Shown here: in pieces, positions 1-6,590 of the stretch
How the letters are laid out: each line of letters begins with the position of its first letter
Position numbering within the stretch: the first letter of the stretch is position 1
DNA from: Clostridia bacterium
GTDB lineage: Bacteria > Bacillota_A > Clostridia > Christensenellales > Aristaeellaceae
Assembly (NCBI GenBank): GCA_900754775.1
Contig: CAAEDZ010000057.1
Coordinates: 1 to 8,490 of the forward strand
Length of the DNA stretch: 8,490 bases
Direction: 5' to 3'
Translations under genes and position numbers: made by a program
The notes under the pieces: model-generated
The model's input: the letters and a program-made list of their open reading frames with translations, nothing else
Told to the model about the DNA's origin: nothing
The model's database searches: none

Positions 1-401
1 AAGAGGGGCAGCGCGTCCAGCAGCGTGCACTCCACCACCGGGGCCACGTAGCGTCTGAGCGGCAGCTCGGCGGCGGCGACGAGGGAGCGGTCGAACATAT
101 GCGTCTGCACGCGCACGCCCGGCGCGCCCTCGTAGGCCTCGTTGCGGTGCAGCACGTTGGCGTTGACCAGCACGGCGTCGCCCTCCCGGACGATATACTC
201 GCCGCGCTGCGTGGAGGTCTTGAGCACGCCGGAGGCGCAGACGTTGATCTCCAAGGTGGCGTGCCAGTGCCAGTCCACGCAGGGGCCGGAATAGCCGTCG
301 AACCGGCAGTCGATGGCCGTGTAGGGGAAGCCGGGGTCGTAGCCCTGCAATTTTTCCCGCTGGCGGTCGTCCAGCATCAGCTCCGTGGGATGATAGATCA
401 T
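1..401 (-). CDS. AraC-family transcriptional regulator, N-terminal sensor domain (partial)
   Basis: The frame runs off the left edge, leaving 133 N-terminal residues. They resemble the cupin-like ligand-binding domain (AraC_binding) of AraC/XylS regulators: the stretch VDWHWHATLEINV, about residues 47-59, carries the H-x-H...E pattern of the first cupin motif. It is followed by a G-rich strand, REGDAVLVNANVLHR (about 79-93), typical of the second half of the barrel. In this family the barrel usually senses a sugar or other small molecule and a C-terminal pair of helix-turn-helix motifs binds DNA; that half lies outside the window. I chose the ATG at 401 because AGGA (415-412) lies 10 bases upstream. 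A GTG at 410 would leave almost no spacing, and a TAG closes the frame a few codons further up. The gene is divergent from the HPr-like gene and may control it as well as itself. The ligand cannot be told from this part. Confidence 0.82.
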   Translation of the reverse strand, partial: MIYHPTELMLDDRQREKLQGYDPGFPYTAIDCRFDGYSGPCVDWHWHATLEINVCASGVLKTSTQRGEYIVREGDAVLVNANVLHRNEAYEGAPGVRVQTHMFDRSLVAAAELPLRRYVAPVVECTLLDALPL

Positions 402-449
402 GTGCGTCACGTCCTGTCGCTATTTTGCTCATATCAGTCGCTTTTTTTG

Positions 450-478
450 TTGTTTTCCGCATTATTCTGCGGTATACT
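450..478 (+). promoter_or_regulatory. Predicted sigma-A promoter for the HPr-like gene
   Basis: A weak -35 TTGTTT (450-455) is spaced 17 bases from a good -10 TATACT (473-478). The predicted start near 485 leaves about 45 bases of leader before the ATG at 530. The region is clearly AT-richer than its surroundings. The poor -35 suggests help from an activator, possibly the divergently encoded AraC-type protein; that is inference. Confidence 0.55.
457..472. promoter_or_regulatory. Inverted repeat in the divergent promoter, possible operator
   Basis: CCGCA (457-461) and TGCGG (468-472) are perfect inverted arms separated by six bases. The repeat fills most of the spacer between the -35 and -10 of the plus-strand promoter and lies just downstream of the predicted start of the minus-strand transcript. 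A regulator bound here could affect both genes. Five-base arms can arise by chance, and AraC proteins more often use direct repeats, so this is tentative. Confidence 0.3.
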
Positions 479-481
479 GCT

Positions 482-510
482 ATTGTACCACAGGGTGGTG
501 CGAAAATCAA
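482..510 (-). promoter_or_regulatory. Predicted sigma-A promoter for the AraC-family gene
   Basis: Read on the minus strand: -35 TTGATT (510-505), a 17-base spacer, and -10 TACAAT (487-482). The -10 is preceded by TGG, which makes an extended -10 element. Transcription would start near 475, giving a leader of about 74 bases before the ATG at 401. Its -10 lies only three bases from the -10 of the opposing promoter, so the two probably cannot be occupied by polymerase together. Confidence 0.6.
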
Positions 511-529
511 GGCTTTGGAGGGATCTTGC

Positions 530-769
530 ATGTTGTTTGTGAACGTTCAGAAGCCCGACGCGCTTTTCCGCAAGATCGGCGAGTGCGAGGGAAATGTCTC
601 CTATCTCGACGGACAGGGCGCGCGCCGCGACCTCAAGGGCGTCGCCGCGCAGATGCTCGACCTTGGCGCGCCGCTGCGCCTGCAGGCCATCCCGGCGCTG
701 GAAGTGCTGGCCGAATGCCCGAGAGACCGGCAGAAACTGATGAGCTTCATGATGGAGAGCAAGTGCTGA
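530..769 (+). CDS. Small HPr-like protein apparently lacking phosphorylation sites
   Basis: The protein is 79 residues, close to the size of the phosphotransferase carrier HPr (about 85-88). The order of hydrophobic strands and helices, and especially DLKGVAAQMLDLGAPLRLQAI (split: DLKGVAAQML at 34-43, DLGAPLRLQAI at 44-54), resembles the HPr segment around its regulatory serine (consensus like NLKSIMGVMSLG). It ends with an ECPRDRQKLMSFM-type helix. The catalytic histidine of HPr (GIHARP) is absent: the protein contains no histidine, and the serine position appears to be glycine. It is therefore unlikely to relay phosphate in the usual way; a regulatory or binding role is possible. The start is set by GGAGGG (517-522), seven bases before the ATG; an in-frame ATG at 425 lies upstream of the predicted promoter -10. 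The gene is divergent from the AraC-type regulator and is followed directly by a strong terminator, so it is probably monocistronic. The HPr-fold call rests on pattern resemblance only; a plain hypothetical protein is the alternative. Confidence 0.6.
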   Translation: MLFVNVQKPDALFRKIGECEGNVSYLDGQGARRDLKGVAAQMLDLGAPLRLQAIPALEVLAECPRDRQKLMSFMMESKC

Positions 770-779
770 AAAAAATGTT

Positions 780-816
780 CCGCCGCCACGGTCAAGCGCC
801 GTGGCGGCGGTTTTTT
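780..816 (+). terminator. Strong intrinsic terminator, probably bidirectional
   Basis: A perfect 12-bp GC-rich stem (780-791 pairing with 799-810) encloses a seven-base loop and is followed by TTTTTT (811-816). On the plus strand it ends the HPr-like transcript 10 bases after its stop codon. On the minus strand the same hairpin is followed, after AACA, by seven T (775-769), so it probably also ends the long operon whose last stop codon is at 818-816. Confidence 0.93.
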
Positions 817-1625
817 CACGGTTTTGTTACCCCTTCCCCATCGCTGACGAGCGTCACCGTGCCCTCGCGGGTGCGCAGCACTTGCGCGCCGGCAGCTTCG
901 AGGGCGTGGACGGTCTCGGGGTCTTCGGGATTTTCTTCATCGCTGGTGATGACGGCGTACTGCGGAGAGACGGCGGCGAAGAAGGCGGCGCTCAGGTCCG
1001 CGTAGCGGCCGTGGTGGGGCACTTTCAGCACGTCGCTTGCGAGGTCGCCTTCGTCGAGCAGTTCGGCAAGGCGGGCGTTTTCAGCGTCGCCGGCGAAGAG
1101 GAAGCGCACCTCCCCGTGGGTGAGGCGCACGACGAGGGAAAAGTCGTTTTCTTCATCCTCGCCGTAGTCGTCCTCATTGGCCACGTCGATGGAAAACTCG
1201 CAGCCGCCGAGGGTGAAGGACGTGTTTTGGGAGAGCGCCTCGGCTTCGACGCCCTGTTCCTCCAGCGCCTCGCGGTACTGGCGGTACTGCTTGGAATCCT
1301 TGTCGTAGTCCGGCTCCAGCACGCGGGCCACTTCGATGTTTTCGAGGATCTTGTCCGCGCCGCCGACGTGGTCCTTGTCAAAGTGGGTGATGATGAGCAG
1401 GTCAAGGCGCTCGACGCCGCGCGCGCGGATGGCCTCGGCCACGTCCTTGCCGTCGCCGTTTTCGCCCGCGTCGATGAGGACGGCCATTTCGCCGTTGTAG
1501 AGCAAAATGGCGTCGGCCTTGCCCACGTCGAAGAACACCGCCGTCAGTTCGCCCGCGGCCTCGCCCCCGGCGCAGCCGGCGAGCAGCAGGCAGAGCGCGA
1601 TGAGCGCGCAGAGCAGTTTGCGCAT
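816..1625 (-). CDS. ComEC/Rec2-like metallo-beta-lactamase-fold lipoprotein
   Basis: This is a 269-residue predicted exported lipoprotein. It has a short basic N-terminus (MRK), a hydrophobic core and a lipobox LLAGC with the lipidated cysteine at residue 18. The rest is a metallo-beta-lactamase-fold hydrolase of the kind related to the C-terminal domain of ComEC: VFFDVGKADAILL (30-42), LIDAGENGDG (50-59), the metal motif THFDKDHVGG (80-89), FLFAGDAE (175-182) and LKVPHHG (200-206). The second histidine of the usual HxHxDH motif is aspartate here (H81, D83, D85, H86), a variant I believe is common in this subgroup. An acidic stretch (about 151-161) interrupts the fold. Homologues may hydrolyse phosphodiesters, perhaps nucleic acid, outside the membrane, but the substrate is unknown. 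There is no ComEC membrane channel here. GGGAGG (1636-1631) lies five bases before the ATG. It is the last gene before the shared terminator and is separated from xylB by 72 bases containing a hairpin. Confidence 0.85.
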   Translation of the reverse strand: MRKLLCALIALCLLLAGCAGGEAAGELTAVFFDVGKADAILLYNGEMAVLIDAGENGDGKDVAEAIRARGVERLDLLIITHFDKDHVGGADKILENIEVARVLEPDYDKDSKQYRQYREALEEQGVEAEALSQNTSFTLGGCEFSIDVANEDDYGEDEENDFSLVVRLTHGEVRFLFAGDAENARLAELLDEGDLASDVLKVPHHGRYADLSAAFFAAVSPQYAVITSDEENPEDPETVHALEAAGAQVLRTREGTVTLVSDGEGVTKP

Positions 1626-1646
1626 GCTTGCCTCCCTGGATACAGG

Positions 1647-1680
1647 CGGGCCGGCGGCGCGCAGGACGGCCGTCGGCCCG
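1647..1680 (-). other. GC-rich hairpin between xylB and the lipoprotein gene
   Basis: Bases 1647-1658 can pair with 1669-1680 (12 pairs, one of them G-T), leaving a ten-base loop. On the minus-strand transcript no T-run follows the stem, so it is not a standard intrinsic terminator. It could be an RNA-stability or processing element that sets the lipoprotein gene's expression apart from the upstream genes, or just GC-rich chance pairing. Confidence 0.35.
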
Positions 1681-1697
1681 GAACGTGTTGTGCGGTT

Positions 1698-3233
1698 TTA
1701 CAGCGCCAGCGCCGCGCCCTTGTCGTAGACGGGCTTGAGCGCGCCGTACAGCTCGCAGTAGAGTGAGTAGGCGTCCTGATAGGCCTTCTGGTTTTCGCGG
1801 ATGGGCAGGGTCTCCGTTTCCACCTGGATGATGGAAGCGGCTTCCTCAAGGCTGCCCCACACGCCCGCGCCCACGCCGGCCACGAGGATGGCGCCATACG
1901 CGCCGCCCTCGCCGGAGGCGGACATGGTGTACACCGGCAAATCAAAGATGTCGGCCTGCATCTGCCGCCACAGCGGGGAGACCGAGCCGCCGCCCGAAGT
2001 GTAGACCTTTTCAATGGACACGAAGCTGTTCATCAGATCCACGAGCTGGCACAGGGAGTAGGTGACGCCCTCCATCACCGCGCGGGTGATGTCGCCGCGC
2101 GTGGAGGACAGCGAAAGGCCGTAGAACACGCCGCGGGCGTTGGGATCGGGATACGGGCAGCGCTCGCCGGACATGTAGGGCGCGAAAAGCACGCCGTTGG
2201 CGCCGGGCCGGGACTGCTCTGCCGCCTTGCCCATGAGGTCATAGACATTGCCCTTGCCCTGCGCGGCCATTTCCTTCAGATGCTCGCAGAGTGTATCGCG
2301 GTACCAGCGATAGCTGCCGCCGGCGGACAGCGTGCAGCCGATGGCCTGCCAGAGGCCGGGGGCGTTGTTGCAGAACATCTGCAAAGCGCCCTTGGGGTTG
2401 TCAAAGTACCGATCCAGCGCCATGGAGACGTTGCCGGCCGTGCCGATGACCACGCCCACCACGCCGGGCTTGACCAGCCCCGCGCCCGTGGTCTGAATGA
2501 CGGCGTCGCCGCCGCCGGCGTAGACCGGCAGGCCCTCGGGCAGGCCCGTTTCCTCGGCGCAGGCGTGGGTGACGCGGCCGGCGAGGTCCGTCGATTCGAT
2601 GACGTCCGGGAAGATGGCCTTGTCAAGCCCGGCCAGGGCGATGAGGTCGTCGGCCCAGACGCGCTCGCGGGTGTTGAAAAAGCCCGTGCCCGAGGCGTCG
2701 GAGGCGTCGATGGCCAACTCGCCGCAGACCTTCAGGCGGATGTAGTCCTTGGGGCAGATGAAGCGCGTCATCTTCGCAAACAGCTCCGGCTCCTCTTCCT
2801 TGAACCAGATGAGCTTGCCGCCGGTGTAGCCGGCCAGCATCTGGTTGTTGGTGTAGGTGAGCAGGCCGGAGAGGCCGCCGGCCTTTTCCGTGATCCAGTC
2901 GCACTGTTTCTGCGTGCGGCTGTCGCACCAGAGGATGGCGGGGCGGATGACGTTCAGGTCCTTGTCCAGCGCCACCAGACCGTGCATCTGGCCGGAAAAG
3001 CTGACCCCGGCGATCTGGTCTTTCGGCACGTTGGCCTTGGGGAGGATGACCTTCAGGCCGCGCACCACCGCGTCCCACCAGTCCTGGGGGTTCTGCTCCG
3101 CCCAGCCGGGCTTGGGGGTGGAGAGGGGGTACTCCTGCGTGGAGGAGGCCAGTACCGCGCCCTTGTCGTCCACGAGGATGCACTTCGCGCCGGAGGTGCC
3201 GATGTCCAGACCGATCAGGTATTTGCTTGCCAT
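1698..3233 (-). CDS. xylB: Xylulokinase (FGGY-family sugar kinase)
   Basis: This 511-residue FGGY kinase probably phosphorylates D-xylulose with ATP to xylulose 5-phosphate, feeding the pentose phosphate pathway in the cytoplasm. Visible motifs: the N-terminal phosphate loop YLIGLDIGTSGAKCILVD (residues 5-22); GWAEQNPQDWW (43-53); SGQMHGLV (80-87), typical of xylulokinases; WCDSRT (102-107); YAGGGDAV with the expected catalytic Asp243; a glycine-rich IGTAGN; and the C-terminal ATP-site segment YTSGGGSVSPLWRQMQAD (about 411-428), then GEGGAYGAIL. The length is slightly above E. coli XylB (about 484) and the gene looks intact. I prefer the ATG at 3233, with AGGA eight bases upstream inside the end of plsY. 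An ATG at 3242 overlaps the plsY stop as ATGA but has no usable binding site. Either way translation is probably coupled to plsY. No xylose isomerase or transporter is adjacent, so the substrate could be another ketopentose or related sugar; the family call is firm, xylulose itself likely. Confidence 0.92.
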   Translation of the reverse strand: MASKYLIGLDIGTSGAKCILVDDKGAVLASSTQEYPLSTPKPGWAEQNPQDWWDAVVRGLKVILPKANVPKDQIAGVSFSGQMHGLVALDKDLNVIRPAILWCDSRTQKQCDWITEKAGGLSGLLTYTNNQMLAGYTGGKLIWFKEEEPELFAKMTRFICPKDYIRLKVCGELAIDASDASGTGFFNTRERVWADDLIALAGLDKAIFPDVIESTDLAGRVTHACAEETGLPEGLPVYAGGGDAVIQTTGAGLVKPGVVGVVIGTAGNVSMALDRYFDNPKGALQMFCNNAPGLWQAIGCTLSAGGSYRWYRDTLCEHLKEMAAQGKGNVYDLMGKAAEQSRPGANGVLFAPYMSGERCPYPDPNARGVFYGLSLSSTRGDITRAVMEGVTYSLCQLVDLMNSFVSIEKVYTSGGGSVSPLWRQMQADIFDLPVYTMSASGEGGAYGAILVAGVGAGVWGSLEEAASIIQVETETLPIRENQKAYQDAYSLYCELYGALKPVYDKGAALAL

Positions 3234-3238
3234 GCGTT

Positions 3239-3880
3239 TCATCCTTTCGTCTTGTCGTTATCGTCGGGTTTGACCTTGATCTTTTTGAAATCCATGCGGT
3301 TTTCCTTGCCCTGCAAAAGCCTCTGGATGTTGGCGCGGTGGCTGAAAATGGCCGCCGCCGCCAGCAGGATGGCGAAGATCAGGTACATCCAGAAATTCGG
3401 GCTGTTGCGGTAGACGATGCCCATGACGATGGGAAAGGCCGCCGCCGTGGTCAGCGAGGCCACGGACACATAGCCCGTCAGCGCCGCCACCAGCACTTCC
3501 AGCCCCAGAAAGCCCAGCGCCATTTGCCAGGAGAGGGCAAAGATGATGCCCAGCGAGGCGGCCATGCCCTTGCCGCCGCGAAAGCCGCAGAACACCGGCC
3601 AGTTGTGGCCCACCACGGCCATGAAGCCGCCCACGAGCAGCCCCGTCTCGCCCGCCAGCCACTTGCCCAGCAGGCAGGCGAAGAACGATTTCAGCACATC
3701 GCCCACCAGCGTCAAAACGCTCGGCAGCCAGCCCAGCGTGCGCAGCACGTTGGTGGTGCCGGCATTGCCGCTGCCGTGTTCGCGTATGTCCATGTGATAG
3801 CGCTCCGAGACGATGAGGCCCATGGAGATGTTGCCCAGAAGGTAACCTGCCACGACAATCACCGCGTAACGCCAGACCAT
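3239..3880 (-). CDS. plsY: Glycerol-3-phosphate acyltransferase PlsY
   Basis: PlsY is an integral membrane enzyme that transfers an acyl group from acyl-phosphate to glycerol 3-phosphate, making lysophosphatidic acid, the first step of phospholipid synthesis. The 213-residue protein has the usual size and several hydrophobic membrane segments (about residues 3-22, 52-72, 79-93, 110-133, 139-157 and 162-179). The three conserved motifs are present: HGSGNAGTTNVLRTLG (35-50), GHNWPVFCGFRGGKG (91-105) and HRANIQRLLQGKEN (181-194). The tail is rich in lysine and aspartate. I chose the ATG at 3880, with GGAGGG (3892-3887) six bases upstream; the ATG at 3886 touches that site directly and is unlikely. 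It starts 39 bases after der, a common Firmicutes arrangement, and its 3' end carries the ribosome binding site of xylB. In many relatives gpsA, which makes the glycerol 3-phosphate substrate, follows plsY, but it is absent here. Confidence 0.95.
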   Translation of the reverse strand: MVWRYAVIVVAGYLLGNISMGLIVSERYHMDIREHGSGNAGTTNVLRTLGWLPSVLTLVGDVLKSFFACLLGKWLAGETGLLVGGFMAVVGHNWPVFCGFRGGKGMAASLGIIFALSWQMALGFLGLEVLVAALTGYVSVASLTTAAAFPIVMGIVYRNSPNFWMYLIFAILLAAAAIFSHRANIQRLLQGKENRMDFKKIKVKPDDNDKTKG

Positions 3881-3919
3881 AAGCATCCCTCCGCAATGCG
3901 AATATGAAAACGGGCCGGG

Positions 3920-5248
3920 TCAGTCCTCCTTCCTGGAGCGTTCCCGGAGGATGAAGCGCAACGGCGTGCCCTCAAAGCCGAACGACTTGCGGAACTGGTT
4001 TTCCAGATAGCGCTCGTAGGAAAAGTGCATCAGCTCCATATCGTTGACAAAAAGCACGAACGTGGGCGGCTGCACGCCCTGCTGCGTGGCGTAGTAGATC
4101 TTGAGGCGGCGGCCCGAGGTGGCCGGGGGCTGCAGCGCCGCCTGCGCGTCGGCCATGACGTCGTTGAGAACGCCCGTGGTCACGCGGCGGGTGGCCTCGG
4201 CGTAGACGGAGCGCACGCTGTCCAGCACGCGCTGCGTCCGCTGGCCGGTCTTGGCGGAAATGAACAGCACCGGGGCGTAGGCCATGAACTTGAGCTGTTC
4301 GCGCACGTCCCGGACGTACTTTTCCATGGTGCCGGTCTCTTTTTCCACCGCGTCCCACTTGTTGACGCAGACGACCGCCGCCTTGCCCTGCTCGTCGATG
4401 TAGCCGGCGATCTTGGTATCCTGCTCGGTGACGCCCTGCGTGGCGTCGATGAGCAGGAGCGCCACGTCGCAGCGGTCGATGGCGGCAAGGGCGCGCACGA
4501 CGCTGTAACGCTCGAGCGACTGCTGCTCGATGGCGCGCTTTCTGCGGATGCCGGCGGTGTCGATGATGACGAAGGAGTCCTCGCCGTCGGAAAAGCGCGT
4601 GTCGATGGCGTCGCGCGTGGTGCCGGCGATGTCGGAGACCATCACCCGCTCCTCGCCGAGGATGCGGTTGACCAACGAGCTTTTGCCCACGTTGGGCTTG
4701 CCGACCACGGCGATCTGGATGGGCCTGTCCTCCTCGTCCTCCGCGCCCTCGTCGGGAAAGAGCTTGCACAATTCCTCCAGCAGGTCGCCGAAGTTCATGA
4801 GGTTGACCGAGGAGATGCCGATCGGGTCGCCCATGCCCAGCTGGTAGAAATCGTAAATTTCATCCATCATGCGCACGTTGTCGATCTTGTTGACCACGAC
4901 CATGACGGGCTTGCCGCTCTTGCGGAGCATGTCGGCGACGTTTTCATCGTCCGCGGTCAGGCCCTGACGGCCATCGACGAAAAAGAGGATCACGTCGCAG
5001 GTCTCCACGGCGATCTCCGCCTGCCGGCGCATCTGCGCAAGCAGCGGGTCGTCGCTCTGCGGGTCGATGCCGCCGGTGTCGATGAGGGTGAACTTGTGGT
5101 TCTGCCACTCGCAGTCGGCATAGACGCGGTCGCGCGTCACGCCCGGCGTGTCCTCGACGATGGCGATGCGCCTGCCCGCCATTTGATTGAAAAAGGTGGA
5201 CTTGCCCACGTTCGGGCGGCCCACGATGGCTACCAACGGCCTTGCCAT
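3920..5248 (-). CDS. der: Ribosome biogenesis GTPase Der (EngA)
   Basis: Der is a double-GTPase protein that assists assembly of the 50S ribosomal subunit. The 442-residue length is standard. The first G domain shows GRPNVGKS (10-17), DTPGVTRD (33-40), DTGG (57-60) and NKID (120-123). The second shows GKPNVGKS (183-190), DIAGTTRD (206-213), DTAG (230-233), NKWD (296-299) and SAKTG (331-335). The C-terminal KH-like domain (about 355-442) contains RRLKIYYATQQGVQPPTFVLFVN (two parts, about 380-390 and 391-402) and a basic end. The G5 segment of the first domain reads ISSVNLMNFGDLL, where SA-x-x-G is more usual. The start is supported by GGAGG seven bases upstream, located inside the end of the DUF512 gene; the two genes overlap by 19 bases, indicating co-transcription and probably translational coupling. 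All key catalytic motifs are intact, so the protein should be functional. Confidence 0.97.
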   Translation of the reverse strand: MARPLVAIVGRPNVGKSTFFNQMAGRRIAIVEDTPGVTRDRVYADCEWQNHKFTLIDTGGIDPQSDDPLLAQMRRQAEIAVETCDVILFFVDGRQGLTADDENVADMLRKSGKPVMVVVNKIDNVRMMDEIYDFYQLGMGDPIGISSVNLMNFGDLLEELCKLFPDEGAEDEEDRPIQIAVVGKPNVGKSSLVNRILGEERVMVSDIAGTTRDAIDTRFSDGEDSFVIIDTAGIRRKRAIEQQSLERYSVVRALAAIDRCDVALLLIDATQGVTEQDTKIAGYIDEQGKAAVVCVNKWDAVEKETGTMEKYVRDVREQLKFMAYAPVLFISAKTGQRTQRVLDSVRSVYAEATRRVTTGVLNDVMADAQAALQPPATSGRRLKIYYATQQGVQPPTFVLFVNDMELMHFSYERYLENQFRKSFGFEGTPLRFILRERSRKED

Positions 5249-6555
5249 GTGCTTGCCTCCAGTATCGCCGAAAGCACCTCGTCGCCGCGCCGCCCCACCG
5301 GGATGACCGGCTTTTCAAGGGCGCGGGAGACCTCTTCCAGCGTCATATCGTCCAAAAATACCTGTTCCCCATCGCGCAGCATGCATTCGGAGATGAGTAC
5401 CGCCGCGCCCTCCGCGCCTTGCAGGCCGCGCACGAGGTCGCCGCCGGTGAGCAGGCCGCTGACGGTGACGGAAGGGCCGAAAAAGCCGTTTTCCAGCGCC
5501 CGGACGTCCACCGAGATGCCCGTGAGCGGATGGGAAGCGAACATCTGCCGCAGAAACGGCGCCGCGGATACGCCGCAGGCGGCCAGCAGCGTCTTGCCCC
5601 CGCCGCTCTTTTTCTGCTGCTCCGGCAGATCGGCGTATGCCTCGGAAAACTCCGTTTCCAACAGGCGCAGCATGCCCACGCCGTCGTCGATCTGCTCATA
5701 GTCCTCGTATTCCCCATCCTCCGGCAGGGGGCGGCCGGCGGCGAGGTAGAACTCGTCCGAGGGGAAGACAAAGCGCGTGCCCAGTTTCTTCAGCAGCATC
5801 TCGCGCCAGCGGTCGGCGATGTCCAGCACGGCGCACGCCTCCTTGGGCGTATATTTATGCAGCGTGCAGAGGCCCTCGCGGTGATCCGTCAGGCCCACGG
5901 GCACCAGCGCCAGCGAGCGCGCCGCGGGGTGCAGGGCGGCGAGACGGGAGATGGTGTATTCCAGCGACTCGCCGTCGTTGAAGCCCGGGCACAGCACCGC
6001 CTGCGCGTGGAACTCGATGCCGCCCTCGGCCAGCGTTTTGAGCTGCTCCGGCAGGCGCATGGCGCGCGGCGTTCCCAGAATGCTGCTGCGCAAAAGCGGC
6101 TCCATGGCGTGTACGGAGATGTACAGCGGCGAGGCGTGGCGGCGGACGATGCGCGCAAGCTCGTGATCCGAGACATTGGTCAATGTCACATAGTTGCCCA
6201 TCATCAGGCTCATGCGCCAGTCGTCGTCCTTTAAGCGCAGCGAGGGCCGCGCGTTTTGGGGGAGCTGATCGACAAAGCAGAACATGCACTTGTTGCAGCA
6301 AAGGCGCATGCCGGACATCAGCGGTGTGGCGAAGTTCAGCCCCAGGGACTCGTATTCATCCTTTTCGACGGTGCGCTCCCAAATCTTCCCCTCCCGGCGC
6401 AGCACAAGGCGCAGCCGCGCCTCGGCGCAGAGGGCCTCGTAGTCCAGCAGGTCCACCACGCATTCGCCGTTTATGCGCAGCAACTCATCGCCCGCGCGGA
6501 TGCCCGCCCGGGCCGCGGGGCTGCCCGCGTCCACCGATACGATCGTTTGCGCCAT
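5230..6555 (-). CDS. PDZ / radical-SAM-like / DUF512 protein
   Basis: This 441-residue protein has the known three-part layout of the Firmicutes DUF512 family. An N-terminal PDZ-like domain (about residues 1-60, with AGSPAARAGIRAGDELLRING) is followed by a radical-SAM-type cysteine motif, C86-x3-C90-x2-C93, in RLCCNKCMFCFVDQLP. The rest contains family signatures: LYISVHAMEP (144-153), GLTDHREGL (221-229), SDEFYLAAGRPLPEDGEYED (266-285) and VTVSGLLTGGDL (363-374). The cysteines suggest a 4Fe-4S cluster and S-adenosylmethionine chemistry; the actual reaction is not known to me. The gene conventionally lies just before der, as here, which hints at a role in ribosome or translation biology (inference). 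I chose the ATG at 6555, with GGAGG (6565-6561) five bases upstream. In-frame ATGs at 6567 and 6576 lack a good site, and 6576 lies only about eight bases after the predicted transcription start. Confidence 0.92.
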   Translation of the reverse strand: MAQTIVSVDAGSPAARAGIRAGDELLRINGECVVDLLDYEALCAEARLRLVLRREGKIWERTVEKDEYESLGLNFATPLMSGMRLCCNKCMFCFVDQLPQNARPSLRLKDDDWRMSLMMGNYVTLTNVSDHELARIVRRHASPLYISVHAMEPLLRSSILGTPRAMRLPEQLKTLAEGGIEFHAQAVLCPGFNDGESLEYTISRLAALHPAARSLALVPVGLTDHREGLCTLHKYTPKEACAVLDIADRWREMLLKKLGTRFVFPSDEFYLAAGRPLPEDGEYEDYEQIDDGVGMLRLLETEFSEAYADLPEQQKKSGGGKTLLAACGVSAAPFLRQMFASHPLTGISVDVRALENGFFGPSVTVSGLLTGGDLVRGLQGAEGAAVLISECMLRDGEQVFLDDMTLEEVSRALEKPVIPVGRRGDEVLSAILEASTWQGRW

Positions 6556-6590
6556 GCCGTCCTCCATTTGCCGCATACTGTACCATTCTT

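Noticed and set aside
400..1005. A 201-codon plus-strand open frame overlapping the HPr-like gene in another frame.
   Set aside because: It reads through the promoter region and the terminator hairpin and has no ribosome binding site; the translation is arginine- and cysteine-rich noise.
801..1766. A 321-codon plus-strand open frame opposite the lipoprotein gene.
   Set aside because: It begins inside the terminator hairpin and is the mirror of a gene with clear lipobox and metal motifs.
2280..3413. A 377-codon plus-strand open frame opposite xylB and plsY.
   Set aside because: It is an antisense shadow crossing the boundary of two real genes, with no motif.
4025..5701. A 558-codon plus-strand open frame opposite der and the DUF512 gene.
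   Set aside because: It spans two well-supported minus-strand genes, has the same antisense composition bias (A, V, D, H, G) and shows no family motif or sensible ribosome binding context.
5242..6234. A 330-codon plus-strand open frame opposite the DUF512 gene.
   Set aside because: It is antisense to a protein with the full DUF512 family signature, and carries no motif of its own.
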